From Bacillota bacterium (GTDB lineage Bacteria; Bacillota; Sulfobacillia; JACIYH01), in NCBI GenBank assembly GCA_040757085.1, contig JBFLXJ010000031.1:1-64000 (forward strand): a stretch of 64,000 nucleotides of DNA, read 5' to 3'. The stretch's first letter is position 1, and each line of letters begins with the position of its first letter. The notes below the pieces were generated by a model that saw nothing but the letters and a program-made list of their open reading frames with translations, had not been told where the DNA came from and did not search any database. This document shows, piece by piece, positions 38,967 to 46,623 of this stretch. The position numbers and the translations under genes were made by a program.

Positions 38967-39530
38967 TTACCGCGCACGTTCACCGCAATCGGGACAACCG
39001 ATTACCTCCTGAACGCGCCCCAGGCTCTCTAGACTTACGTCTTCCGCTGATGCAGCCACAAAACCGACTCTCCCGCACCTGCAAGCGTACCAACCCGGGG
39101 AGGCCAGGCGAAAAGGAACAGCTCCTTGCGCCAGTAATATCTCTTCGACGCCCCAACCCCACCGGGCGTTGGTCAACAGGCGACTACAACCAGCCATCTG
39201 GAGCTTGCGCACATACAGGCCAAAATGACGGCAGTGTCGCATCAGCAGGATCGCCACCGTGACACCTGCTGGAAAATGCCAGGTGCGGGCATCGGCGCAC
39301 ACCGGCACCAGATTGTCCGGCAAAGAAGACAATCCTGCCCTGAGCACCTCGGCGTTCATCTCCACAGCATACACCCGCCGGCACCGCTCGGCAAGCCTGC
39401 GGGCCAAACGCAGGTCTCCGGCACCGATGTCCAGGACCACATCGTCCCGATAAACCCTGTCGATAACTGCAGCATAGGTCTCCTCATCGTAAGGAACCCA
39501 AAGTGCTTCCCACGGGTCAAGCGCCTTCAC
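38967..39530 (-). CDS. SAM-dependent methyltransferase-like protein with C-terminal Cys motif
   Basis: The 187-residue protein has a Rossmann methyltransferase core: DDVVLDIGAGDLRLARRLAE (motif I) near residue 30, VYAVEMNAEVL, and PVCADARTWHF. The C-terminal part contains CRCGRVGF and GCPDCGERAR, four Cys that could form a zinc ribbon. The target is not clear; the overall look recalls rRNA adenine-methyltransferase-type or protein methyltransferases. Its start overlaps nothing but its 5' end meets the SdhD-like stop (4-base overlap), so it is translated with the membrane subunits. A role in glycerol metabolism is not obvious. Confidence 0.7.
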   Translation of the reverse strand: MKALDPWEALWVPYDEETYAAVIDRVYRDDVVLDIGAGDLRLARRLAERCRRVYAVEMNAEVLRAGLSSLPDNLVPVCADARTWHFPAGVTVAILLMRHCRHFGLYVRKLQMAGCSRLLTNARWGWGVEEILLAQGAVPFRLASPGWYACRCGRVGFVAASAEDVSLESLGRVQEVIGCPDCGERAR

Positions 39531-39886
39531 CGTAGCACCACCTTGAGAGTAATCCCAATGCCGTAACAGGTCATGAGTATTCCCAGCGCGAGGAGCCCGA
39601 GGTCAAGCCTGCGCTGCCAGTGCCGCGCAGGTCCCAAATCAAGCGCGACCGCCCGTGCGCCCAGTAACGCGTGCACGATCACGACAACCAAAAAGGCTGT
39701 TTCTATCACAAAGGCCGCCGGCTGCCGCAGGTACGATACCACCTGGTCGTAGGTTCGCAGACCGCCTGGCGCGGTAAAATGCTGCGCGACCATGTGGACA
39801 GATCCCAGCACCACGAGCAACACACCGGTCACCGCCTGGCCCAGCCAGGCAGCCGTACCGCCCCGAAGAACGCCTCGCGAACGCAA
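39527..39886 (-). CDS. SdhD-like hydrophobic membrane anchor subunit
   Basis: The 119-residue protein has three membrane helices: WLGQAVTGVLLVVLGSVHMV, FVIETAFLVVVIVHALLGAR and LDLGLLALGILMTCYGIGI. HMVAQHF and VHALLGARAVALDLG hold the His and Arg positions typical of succinate dehydrogenase/fumarate reductase anchors. With the SdhC-like neighbour it would bind haem b and quinone. It follows an SdhB-like and a GlpA-like gene rather than SdhA, so it may anchor a glycerol-3-phosphate dehydrogenase instead. Confidence 0.8.
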   Translation of the reverse strand: MRSRGVLRGGTAAWLGQAVTGVLLVVLGSVHMVAQHFTAPGGLRTYDQVVSYLRQPAAFVIETAFLVVVIVHALLGARAVALDLGPARHWQRRLDLGLLALGILMTCYGIGITLKVVLR

Positions 39887-39889
39887 ATC

Positions 39890-40282
39890 TCATCCCCCCG
39901 TTGCAAATATGCCGTAGCCGACCGCTGCAGTAACCACAGCGCTTATTACCCACGTCACCCAGATCAGTTGCCTGTACCTGAGGGCACCGAACCCCAGGCC
40001 CAAAGCACTCAGACGGATGCCGTTCAGACCGTGTACCAGCAACGCGGCGACCAGCAGGACATCCAGGGCCAGCATAGGAGGGGTTTTGGCGACCGCCACA
40101 AACCTGTCCCACGCCTCCGGTCCAGCAGCGAGCAGACTGAGGACCACAAAATGGGCGAGAAGGTACAGCAGCAACCCCACACCGGTGACCCGGTGGATGA
40201 CGAACGCCACCATGCCTGGCTTCCGGCCCCGGAAGTCCACCCAGGCCAGGATTCGTCGGGATATGGAGAACTGCCCCCTCAT
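39890..40282 (-). CDS. SdhC-like cytochrome b membrane subunit
   Basis: The 130-residue protein has three membrane helices and the family signature HRVTGVGLLLYLLAHFVVL, with one His for haem b and a second in LLVAALLVHGLNGIRLSALG. This is the usual SdhC pattern of quinone-reactive complexes. Its start overlaps the SdhB-like stop by four bases and its stop lies three bases before the SdhD-like start. No flavoprotein subunit of succinate dehydrogenase lies in the window. Confidence 0.85.
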   Translation of the reverse strand: MRGQFSISRRILAWVDFRGRKPGMVAFVIHRVTGVGLLLYLLAHFVVLSLLAAGPEAWDRFVAVAKTPPMLALDVLLVAALLVHGLNGIRLSALGLGFGALRYRQLIWVTWVISAVVTAAVGYGIFATGG

Positions 40283-41007
40283 CGCAGGTCACGCCCTCCC
40301 ATCATCTGTGCGAACTGCCTGATGAGGATTCGGCGCCGAAGACGCATGATGGCGCTGCCAGGGTGCACCTGGGAGGGGCAAACTTCGCTACACTCAAGCA
40401 CGCCATGGCATCGCCAAACGCCGTGGTCGCCGTTGACAAGTTGCAGCGCATGATGCGGGTCAGCCCCCCGGGGTTCGCTGACAACCCGCTCCGCTGCCGC
40501 CAGAGCCGCCGGCCCCGCATAGAGCAAGTCACTGGCGGCCACGGGACACGCCGAGACGCACAGGCCGCACTCAATGCAATCCTCAAAGCGCGTGAGTACT
40601 TCAACGTCGCCCGGACGGATCGCGGGCTGGCGTTCCGCCTCCCGAATTACTCTCATATCCACTTCTTGCAGACGGCGAAACATGGGCGCAACGTCAACCA
40701 CCAGGTCGGTCACCACCGGAAAGTTCCGGAGCGGATCCAGCGTCAAGACCTGGCCATCGGGATAGTCGGACACGCGGGTTACGCAAGCCAGTCTCTCCAC
40801 GCCATTCACGCGCAGTCCGCACGTTCCGCACGAAGCGTGGTGGCAGGCGTGCCGGAAAGTCAGAGAGTTGTCCTGCTCTGCCCATACCTTCTCCAGGGCA
40901 TCGATGAGGTGAGCAGATTCCGGTACCTCCACGTGAAACGTATCGTAACGGGTCGCGGACCCGGGCTTGTACCGGAAGATACGCAGCTGCAGCCGGCGCA
41001 CCTGCAT
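40279..41007 (-). CDS. SdhB/FrdB-like iron-sulfur subunit
   Basis: The 242-residue protein binds three clusters in the SdhB manner: a [2Fe-2S] site CHHASCGTCGLRVNG with a later Cys in LACVT, a [4Fe-4S] site CIECGLCVSACPVA, and a 3Fe/4Fe site CHGVLECSEVCPSQVHP. It would wire a flavoprotein to the membrane quinone site. It starts five bases after the GlpA-like stop. AGGGGGG touches the ATG at 41007, so a GTG two codons later (41001) with ideal spacing may be the true start. In this order its electron donor is most simply the GlpA-like protein. Confidence 0.88.
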   Translation of the reverse strand: MQVRRLQLRIFRYKPGSATRYDTFHVEVPESAHLIDALEKVWAEQDNSLTFRHACHHASCGTCGLRVNGVERLACVTRVSDYPDGQVLTLDPLRNFPVVTDLVVDVAPMFRRLQEVDMRVIREAERQPAIRPGDVEVLTRFEDCIECGLCVSACPVAASDLLYAGPAALAAAERVVSEPRGADPHHALQLVNGDHGVWRCHGVLECSEVCPSQVHPGSAIMRLRRRILIRQFAQMMGGRDLR

Positions 41008-41012
41008 CCCCC

Positions 41013-42182
41013 CTAACAGTAAAAGTTTCGGTAGTAGGGAAGCACGAATTCGCTGGTCCGACACTTCTCCTGCAACCCCAGCTTAGCACACACGATGTCC
41101 GCGGCTTTCTCGGCCATGGCCCGAGCGGTGGTAGTCTTCCCCCCAGTGATGGTCACCAGCCCCTCAACCCCGTCAGCTGCATGGTCAAAGCACTCGAACG
41201 TCCGGCTGAGTTCCCTCCCCTCAGATGCCACCCCTCGCTGCGCCAGCAGTGGTCTGGCCACTGCGAAAATGCCCCGAGTTGCCATCCGGCGCAACCCGGG
41301 CAACAGCTTATCACCTGACTCCAACATCCTGTCCACATGGTCAGCGGGGATGGGTATGAGGTCCGGGTCTTCCACCCTCCATGACGTAGTTCCCACGATA
41401 GACGTACGGCGCTGCGGCACTACGATGTCACCATCCCCGGGCTCGTTCAGCCGATTGATCACCAGACAGTTCAGGCGCTCCCGCACTGCCACCATAACAC
41501 CGGCGGTAGGCACCACGGGAACATCCACCCCGGCGAGAGCCGCCACCTTTCCCGCCCACGGCCCAGCGGCGTTCACCACCACATCGGCCCCGATTACCTC
41601 CTCCTGCCCGGACCGCATGCTCCTCACACGGACGCCTGAAACCGACCTCCCGGACTGTGTGATATCGATCACAGCGGTGAACAGGCGCACCGAAGCCCCG
41701 CGTGTCTTGGCGCCAGCCAAGAAGCTGAGGCATAGCCGATACGGCTCGAACACCCCATCGGGAACCAGGACCGCCGCCAGTGCTTTGGGGTTCAAGTTCG
41801 GTTCGATTTGTAGCGCGCGCTGCACCGGAATTTCTTGGGCCGGGATACCGCACCTGGAGCATGCATCCAGGAACTGCTCTTTGTAAGCCAGGTCACTCTC
41901 GTTCAAGGCTACGAACATGCCTCCGTTCAGCTCCATGGCCCATGGCATTATCCGGCGGAGAATCAGGTTTTCCCCAATGCACTCTGCAGCCGACTCGGGG
42001 TCCTTCACGGCGTAACGCGCGCCCGAATGCAAGAGACAGTGGTTCCGCCCGGTAGTCCCCGAAGCCACTTCTCCTCTGTCCACCGCGATGACCTGGAGGC
42101 CGCGCAGGGCGAGATCGTACGCAGTAGCACAACCGGTGGAACCACAGCCTATCACAACCACGCGGGGTACGCTTCTCACCAT
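41013..42182 (-). CDS. glpA: GlpA-like FAD-dependent glycerol-3-phosphate dehydrogenase
   Basis: The 389-residue flavoprotein has an N-terminal FAD site VVVIGCGSTGCATAYDLALRG, the ATP-like motif GEVASGTTGRNHCLLHSGARY and the C-terminal ITGGKTTTARAMAEKAA seen in GlpA/GlpD. VVNAAGPWAGKVAALAG is also typical. It lacks the C-terminal [2Fe-2S] (BFD-type) domain of E. coli GlpA, ending 150 residues earlier. It should oxidise glycerol 3-phosphate to dihydroxyacetone phosphate. The start follows AAGGAG by eight bases. GlpK is upstream and SdhB/C/D-like genes are directly downstream, so it probably uses them as redox partners in place of GlpB and GlpC. Confidence 0.88.
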   Translation of the reverse strand: MVRSVPRVVVIGCGSTGCATAYDLALRGLQVIAVDRGEVASGTTGRNHCLLHSGARYAVKDPESAAECIGENLILRRIMPWAMELNGGMFVALNESDLAYKEQFLDACSRCGIPAQEIPVQRALQIEPNLNPKALAAVLVPDGVFEPYRLCLSFLAGAKTRGASVRLFTAVIDITQSGRSVSGVRVRSMRSGQEEVIGADVVVNAAGPWAGKVAALAGVDVPVVPTAGVMVAVRERLNCLVINRLNEPGDGDIVVPQRRTSIVGTTSWRVEDPDLIPIPADHVDRMLESGDKLLPGLRRMATRGIFAVARPLLAQRGVASEGRELSRTFECFDHAADGVEGLVTITGGKTTTARAMAEKAADIVCAKLGLQEKCRTSEFVLPYYRNFYC

Positions 42183-42204
42183 GACACCGTCTCCTTCAGT
42201 CGGG

Positions 42205-42250
42205 GGCCCGCCTGCCCCCGCGCTATCACCTGGCTTGGAACAGGCGGGCC
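42205..42250 (-). repeat. Intercistronic inverted repeat between glpK and glpA
   Basis: GGCCCGCCTG (42205-42214) and CAGGCGGGCC (42241-42250) are perfect 10-base arms separated by 26 bases. In the transcript this makes a stable hairpin just before the glpA ribosome site, without a U run, so processing or differential expression is more likely than termination. Confidence 0.5.
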
Positions 42251-42300
42251 ACCACCCTACTCGGTCCTGGCGACCTATACCATGAAGATGACCGCCGGTC

Positions 42301-43812
42301 TTAATCTACCCAGTCGATGGACCTTTGCACCGCCTTAAGCCATCCCCGGTATAGCTGCTCGCGCTTAACCTCGTCCATCTGAGGCAGCCACCGCTTGTCC
42401 TCTTTCCAGTACTGCCGCAAACCCTCCAGGTCATCCCAGAAGCCGACCGCCAGACCAGCTGCGTACGCCGCTCCCAGCGACGTCGTCTCGGCCACGGTGG
42501 GCCGAATCACGGGCACCCCCAATATGTCGGCCTGGAACTGCATGAGAAGTTCGTTGTACACCATGCCTCCATCTACCTTCAACGCCGTCAACTGGACCCC
42601 GGAGTCTTTGTTCATCGCGTCCAGAACTTCCCGGGTCTGGTATGCGGTGGCCTCCAGCACGGCCCGCGCCAGGTGCCCCTTGTTGATGTAACGCGTGAGC
42701 CCGATGATCAATCCGCGCGCCTTCAGATTCCAGTAAGGGGCAAACAGCCCCGAGAACGCAGGTACGAAGTAAATGCCACCGGCGTCTTCAACGGTACGGG
42801 CCAGGGTTTCCACTTCGGCTGACTTGGAGATCAGGCCCAGATTGTCCCGCAACCACTGAACCAGAGCCCCGGTAATGGCTATCGACCCTTCCAGTGCGTA
42901 TACTGCAGGTTCCTGCCCCATCCGGTAGGCCACCGTGGTCAGCAAGCCGCTCTGAGACGGCACCGCCTCCGTACCGGTGTTCAGGAGCATGAAGCACCCT
43001 GTACCGTAAGTGTTCTTGGCCTCACCCGGGCTGAAGCACGTCTGGCCCACCAATGCTGCTTGCTGGTCGCCCAGGTCTCCGCACACCGGTACAGACGCAC
43101 CCAATGGCCCCGCCGCAGGAGTGGTACCGTACAGGGCCGGATCTGACGAGGGACGGATCTCGGGGAGCATCTGCCGCGGTATCCCCAGGACGCCCAGGAT
43201 CTCGTCATCCCAGTCCAGCGTGGAGAGGTTCATCAGCATGGTCCGGCTGGCGTTGCTCACGTCGGTAACGTGGGCGCCCCCGTCTGGCCCGCCCGTCAGC
43301 CACCAGATCACCCAGGTGTCTATGTTACCGAAGAGGGCCTCGCCCTTTTCCGCATCCTCGCGAACCCCCGGCACGTTGTCCAAGATCCACTTGACCTTGG
43401 GCCCGGAAAAGTATGTCGCCAGAGGCAGTCCCGTTTTTGGCCGCCAGCGGTCCTGCCCACCGTGCCCGGCCAGATCTTCGCAGATCCCCGCGGTACGAGT
43501 GTCCTGCCACACAATGGCATTGTAATATGGCTTGCCCGTTTTCCTGTTCCACACAATGGTGGTCTCGCGCTGGTTGGTAACGCCGATGGCTGCTATGTCA
43601 TGAGGAGAAATCCCCGCTTTGCCAACCGCCCCCTTGATTACCTCCTGGGTGCGCTGCCAGATTTCCAGGGGATCGTGCTCGACCCATCCCGGCTTCGGAT
43701 ATATCTGTTGATGCTCCTTTTGGTCGATGGAAACCACGCGGCTCTCATGGTCGAAGATCATGAACCTCGTGCTGGTCGTACCCTGATCCACCGCAGCAAC
43801 GTATCTCGCCAT
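42301..43812 (-). CDS. glpK: Glycerol kinase
   Basis: The 503-residue FGGY-family kinase makes glycerol 3-phosphate from glycerol and ATP. It shows [20 protein letters not shown] (phosphate-binding loop), [40 protein letters not shown] and [20 protein letters not shown]. The N-terminal and C-terminal domains are complete. The ATG at 43812 is preceded by GGAGG a few bases upstream. It lies between DhaL and GlpA, giving the cell both the phosphorylating and the dihydroxyacetone branch of glycerol use. Confidence 0.96.
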   Translation of the reverse strand: MARYVAAVDQGTTSTRFMIFDHESRVVSIDQKEHQQIYPKPGWVEHDPLEIWQRTQEVIKGAVGKAGISPHDIAAIGVTNQRETTIVWNRKTGKPYYNAIVWQDTRTAGICEDLAGHGGQDRWRPKTGLPLATYFSGPKVKWILDNVPGVREDAEKGEALFGNIDTWVIWWLTGGPDGGAHVTDVSNASRTMLMNLSTLDWDDEILGVLGIPRQMLPEIRPSSDPALYGTTPAAGPLGASVPVCGDLGDQQAALVGQTCFSPGEAKNTYGTGCFMLLNTGTEAVPSQSGLLTTVAYRMGQEPAVYALEGSIAITGALVQWLRDNLGLISKSAEVETLARTVEDAGGIYFVPAFSGLFAPYWNLKARGLIIGLTRYINKGHLARAVLEATAYQTREVLDAMNKDSGVQLTALKVDGGMVYNELLMQFQADILGVPVIRPTVAETTSLGAAYAAGLAVGFWDDLEGLRQYWKEDKRWLPQMDEVKREQLYRGWLKAVQRSIDWVD

Positions 43813-43877
43813 ACAGGCTCCTCCCTTCCGTTTCCTTGAGATCTGGGCCTAGGGCTCGGGCCGAACATTGCCCGCCG

Positions 43878-44510
43878 TCAGCCCATCAGGGTCTCGGCTG
43901 CGGCCGTGAGCAACAGGGACGATGACGTAGCCCCCGGATCCTGGTGCCCGGCAGAGCGATCCCCAAGGTAGCTGGCACGTCCCTTCCTCGCCACCATGGG
44001 AATGGTGTCCTGAGCCCCCTTCGCCGCTGCTGCCGCTGCCTGCCGCAGGGCGTCACGCAGAGGCGTCCCATCACATACCGCCGAACGCAGTACTTCAAGG
44101 GCCGGAACCAGAGCATCTACCATCGTCTTGTCGCCCAGAGTAGCCTTGCCGCGCGCAATCACACCGTTGACCCCGGCCTCCACTGCGGCAACCAACTCTT
44201 CAGGGCTAAGCTCCATCTTCCCGGCCGTGCTGACACCAGCCTGCATGAAGAAGGTACCGTAGAGCGGACCGGCAGCTCCTCCCACAGTAGACACAAGTGC
44301 CATGCCCGCGGTCTTTAGGATGGTCCCGATATCCTTGTCCGCCACGCCTGGCAGCCGTGAGAGAACTGCCTGAAACCCTCGATCCATGTTTGCCCCGTGG
44401 TCGGCATCGCCAATCGCCGCATCCAGCTGGGTCAGGTAGTCTCTATCCCGGGACAATGCCTCGGCACATGCTTTCAGCCAGTTCAGTATCCCATCACGAG
44501 TGACCTTCAT
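43878..44510 (-). CDS. dhaL: DhaL: ADP-binding subunit of PTS-type dihydroxyacetone kinase
   Basis: The 210-residue helical protein binds Mg-ADP, which is recharged by DhaM. Key residues are in YLTQLDAAIGDADHGANMDRG, with the metal-binding Asp cluster, then VSTVGGAAGPLYGTFFMQAG and TIPMVARKGRASYLGDRSAGHQDPGATSS (split here by motif). The ATG at 44510 follows AAGGAA and GGAGG. It comes directly after DhaK. Length and residues fit the PTS-type rather than the fused ATP-dependent kinase. Confidence 0.93.
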   Translation of the reverse strand: MKVTRDGILNWLKACAEALSRDRDYLTQLDAAIGDADHGANMDRGFQAVLSRLPGVADKDIGTILKTAGMALVSTVGGAAGPLYGTFFMQAGVSTAGKMELSPEELVAAVEAGVNGVIARGKATLGDKTMVDALVPALEVLRSAVCDGTPLRDALRQAAAAAAKGAQDTIPMVARKGRASYLGDRSAGHQDPGATSSSLLLTAAAETLMG

Positions 44511-44578
44511 TTCCTTGCCTCCACTGGCCATTACTGGGTAGAACGGCGCGCACGCACAACCGGTGGAACAACCCCCAG

Positions 44579-45580
44579 CTACAGGCCCCAGCGCAGTCCC
44601 GGCGTTTTCACCGGCTCGTCCCATAACCGCACGAGTTCGTCATCGAGCCGCAAAAGGGTTATCGAGGTGCCGGCCATCTCCAGAGAGGTGATGTATGAGC
44701 CGATGAGGTTGCGAACCACTCTGAGGCCCTTCTTTTCGCACACCTGATGAGCCTTGCGGTAAACGACGTACAGCTCTATCAGGGGCGTACCCCCCATCCC
44801 GTTGACGAATAGCAACACGTTGTCGCCCGCCTTGAAGGGGAGATCCGCGGTGATGGGCTCCATCAACATCTCCACGATCTCGTCGGCCGACCGAAGCTTC
44901 ATCCGATGCCGTCCGGGCTCCCCGTGGATCCCTATGCCAATCTCCATCTCGTCCTCGCCCAACTCAAACGTCGGCCTTCCCACGTGCGGTACCGTGCAGG
45001 ACGTGAGAGCCATCCCCATGCTGCGCCCGTTTTCGTTGACTTTCCGGCAGAGGTCGGCAAGCCGCTGCAAGTCGTACCCCTTTTCCGCTGCCGCACCACA
45101 GATTTTTTCCGCCAGAACGGTCGTGCCCACCCCCCGGCGGCCCTGGGTGTAGAGGCTGTCCTGGACGGCTACGTCGTCGTCGATGACGACGCTGGCCACA
45201 TCGATCCCGTCGGCCCGAGCAAGCTCCGCAGCCATATCGAAATTCATGATGTCACCGCTGTAGTTCTTCACGATATACAGGACGCCCGCGCCACTATGCA
45301 CCGCCTTCGTTGCTTCGTACATTTGCTCAGGCGTCGGACTGGTAAACACCGCGCCGGGGCACGCCGCATCCAGCATGCCCACACCCACGAACCCGCCGTG
45401 CATGGGCTCATGCCCGCTGCCGCCCCCCGAAACAATGGCCACCTTTCCCTGCACGGGCGCGTCTGCCCTGTACACAAAATTGGGGTCGAAGTGCACCTTT
45501 ACCAGGTCCGGATGAGCCAGAGCCATTCCCTCAAGCTCCTCCCGAACCACATCCTCAGGCTTGTTGATCAGCTTCTTCAT
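44579..45580 (-). CDS. dhaK: DhaK: dihydroxyacetone-binding subunit of PTS-type dihydroxyacetone kinase
   Basis: The 333-residue protein binds dihydroxyacetone as a hemiaminal on a His. The sequence shows [55 protein letters not shown] and [15 protein letters not shown], which holds the substrate-binding His. Together with DhaL and DhaM it forms dihydroxyacetone phosphate using PEP. It starts 124 bases after GlpF, with a long hairpin in the gap. The protein is complete. Confidence 0.95.
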   Translation of the reverse strand: MKKLINKPEDVVREELEGMALAHPDLVKVHFDPNFVYRADAPVQGKVAIVSGGGSGHEPMHGGFVGVGMLDAACPGAVFTSPTPEQMYEATKAVHSGAGVLYIVKNYSGDIMNFDMAAELARADGIDVASVVIDDDVAVQDSLYTQGRRGVGTTVLAEKICGAAAEKGYDLQRLADLCRKVNENGRSMGMALTSCTVPHVGRPTFELGEDEMEIGIGIHGEPGRHRMKLRSADEIVEMLMEPITADLPFKAGDNVLLFVNGMGGTPLIELYVVYRKAHQVCEKKGLRVVRNLIGSYITSLEMAGTSITLLRLDDELVRLWDEPVKTPGLRWGL

Positions 45581-45603
45581 GCCCGCTACCCTCCCTTCCG
45601 CAA

Positions 45604-45630
45604 GGGGACAGGGGGTATACCCCTGTCCCC
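45604..45630 (-). repeat. Intercistronic palindrome between glpF and dhaK
   Basis: GGGGACAGGGG (45604-45614) and CCCCTGTCCCC (45620-45630) are perfect 11-base arms around a 5-base loop. The hairpin lies 24 bases before the dhaK start and has no U run. It probably affects processing, stability or readthrough between the facilitator and kinase parts of the transcript. Confidence 0.6.
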
Positions 45631-45704
45631 CAAGAACCGCCGCCCAAACCCTCAGGCAGCGCGTAACCAGGACGTACGGAGCCGGGCCCCCCGCCCATGA
45701 TGGG

Positions 45705-46415
45705 TCACCACAGAGCAGCGTACATCAGGGCACCCAGAATGCCCCCGATAACCGGCCCAACCACCGGCACCCAGGCATAGCCCCAATCCGAATCGCCCTT
45801 ACCGGCGATGGGAAGCAGGGCGTGTGCGATCCGTGGCCCAAGGTCGCGTGCCGGGTTAATTGCGTAACCCGTAGGCCCACCGAGCGACAGGCCTATGGAC
45901 CACACCAGGAAGCCGACAAGAAGCGGCCCCAGCCCGCTGGTCAAAGCGTTATGCGTATCCAGGATCGTCAGCACGCCCAGGACCAGCATGGAGGTGCCGA
46001 TTATCTCGGTGAGCAAGTTAAGGGGATAGTTCCGAATCGCTGGTGCAGTGCAAAAAACGGCACGCTTTAATCCCTTATCTTCCGTCTCGGCCCAGTGGGG
46101 GAGATAAGTTAGCCAAACGATGACACCACCCAGGAACGCTCCGAGCATCTGGGCGAGGATATACGCGGGAACACTGGACCAGGGGAATTTGCCTATAGCC
46201 GCAAGCCCGATGGTCACAGCGGGGTTGATGTGCGCGCCGCTTATCCACCCAACCGCGTAGACTGCCACCATCACCGCAAGTCCCCACCCTGTGGTTATGA
46301 CGATCCAGCCCGAATTCTGGCCTTTCGACCTGCTGAGCAGAACATTGGCAACAACTCCGTCACCCAGGATTATCAGAATCATCGTGCCAATGAGCTCAGC
46401 GACGAACGTGGACAT
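45705..46415 (-). CDS. glpF: Glycerol facilitator (aquaglyceroporin)
   Basis: The 236-residue membrane channel has six membrane helices and both pore motifs, [14 protein letters not shown] and [14 protein letters not shown]. The Asp after the second NPAR (NPARD) is the mark of glycerol-conducting members. It lets glycerol enter by diffusion. It is the first metabolic gene after the PTS-AraC regulator and is followed by the kinases. The protein is complete, with the usual length for the family. Confidence 0.95.
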   Translation of the reverse strand: MSTFVAELIGTMILIILGDGVVANVLLSRSKGQNSGWIVITTGWGLAVMVAVYAVGWISGAHINPAVTIGLAAIGKFPWSSVPAYILAQMLGAFLGGVIVWLTYLPHWAETEDKGLKRAVFCTAPAIRNYPLNLLTEIIGTSMLVLGVLTILDTHNALTSGLGPLLVGFLVWSIGLSLGGPTGYAINPARDLGPRIAHALLPIAGKGDSDWGYAWVPVVGPVIGGILGALMYAALW

Positions 46416-46554
46416 CCTGCTCCCTCCCTCCCTCCATTACGTGCCGCAGGACACCACCGTGCCCAGTACCCTATGCCAGAGTGCCCCTCACCCCCTTCCC
46501 CACGGCGCACCCTCGGCTGGTGTGTTCTTCGCACTCCGGCACCGCGCACCTCTA

Positions 46555-46592
46555 TACAGGTGTGACCCGTTTCTGGACAGATTTAACCTGTA
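46555..46592. promoter_or_regulatory. Inverted repeat in the glpF upstream region (possible AraC-type operator)
   Basis: TACAGGT (46555-46561) and ACCTGTA (46586-46592) are perfect 7-base arms separated by 24 bases in the 208-base gap between the regulator stop and glpF. A weak -10-like TATAGA overlaps the left arm on the minus strand. Sites of this spacing suit a dimeric regulator. No strong promoter was found here. Confidence 0.35.
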
Positions 46593-46623
46593 CGGACCGG
46601 GAGAAGGGTGAGGCGCCAGACCG

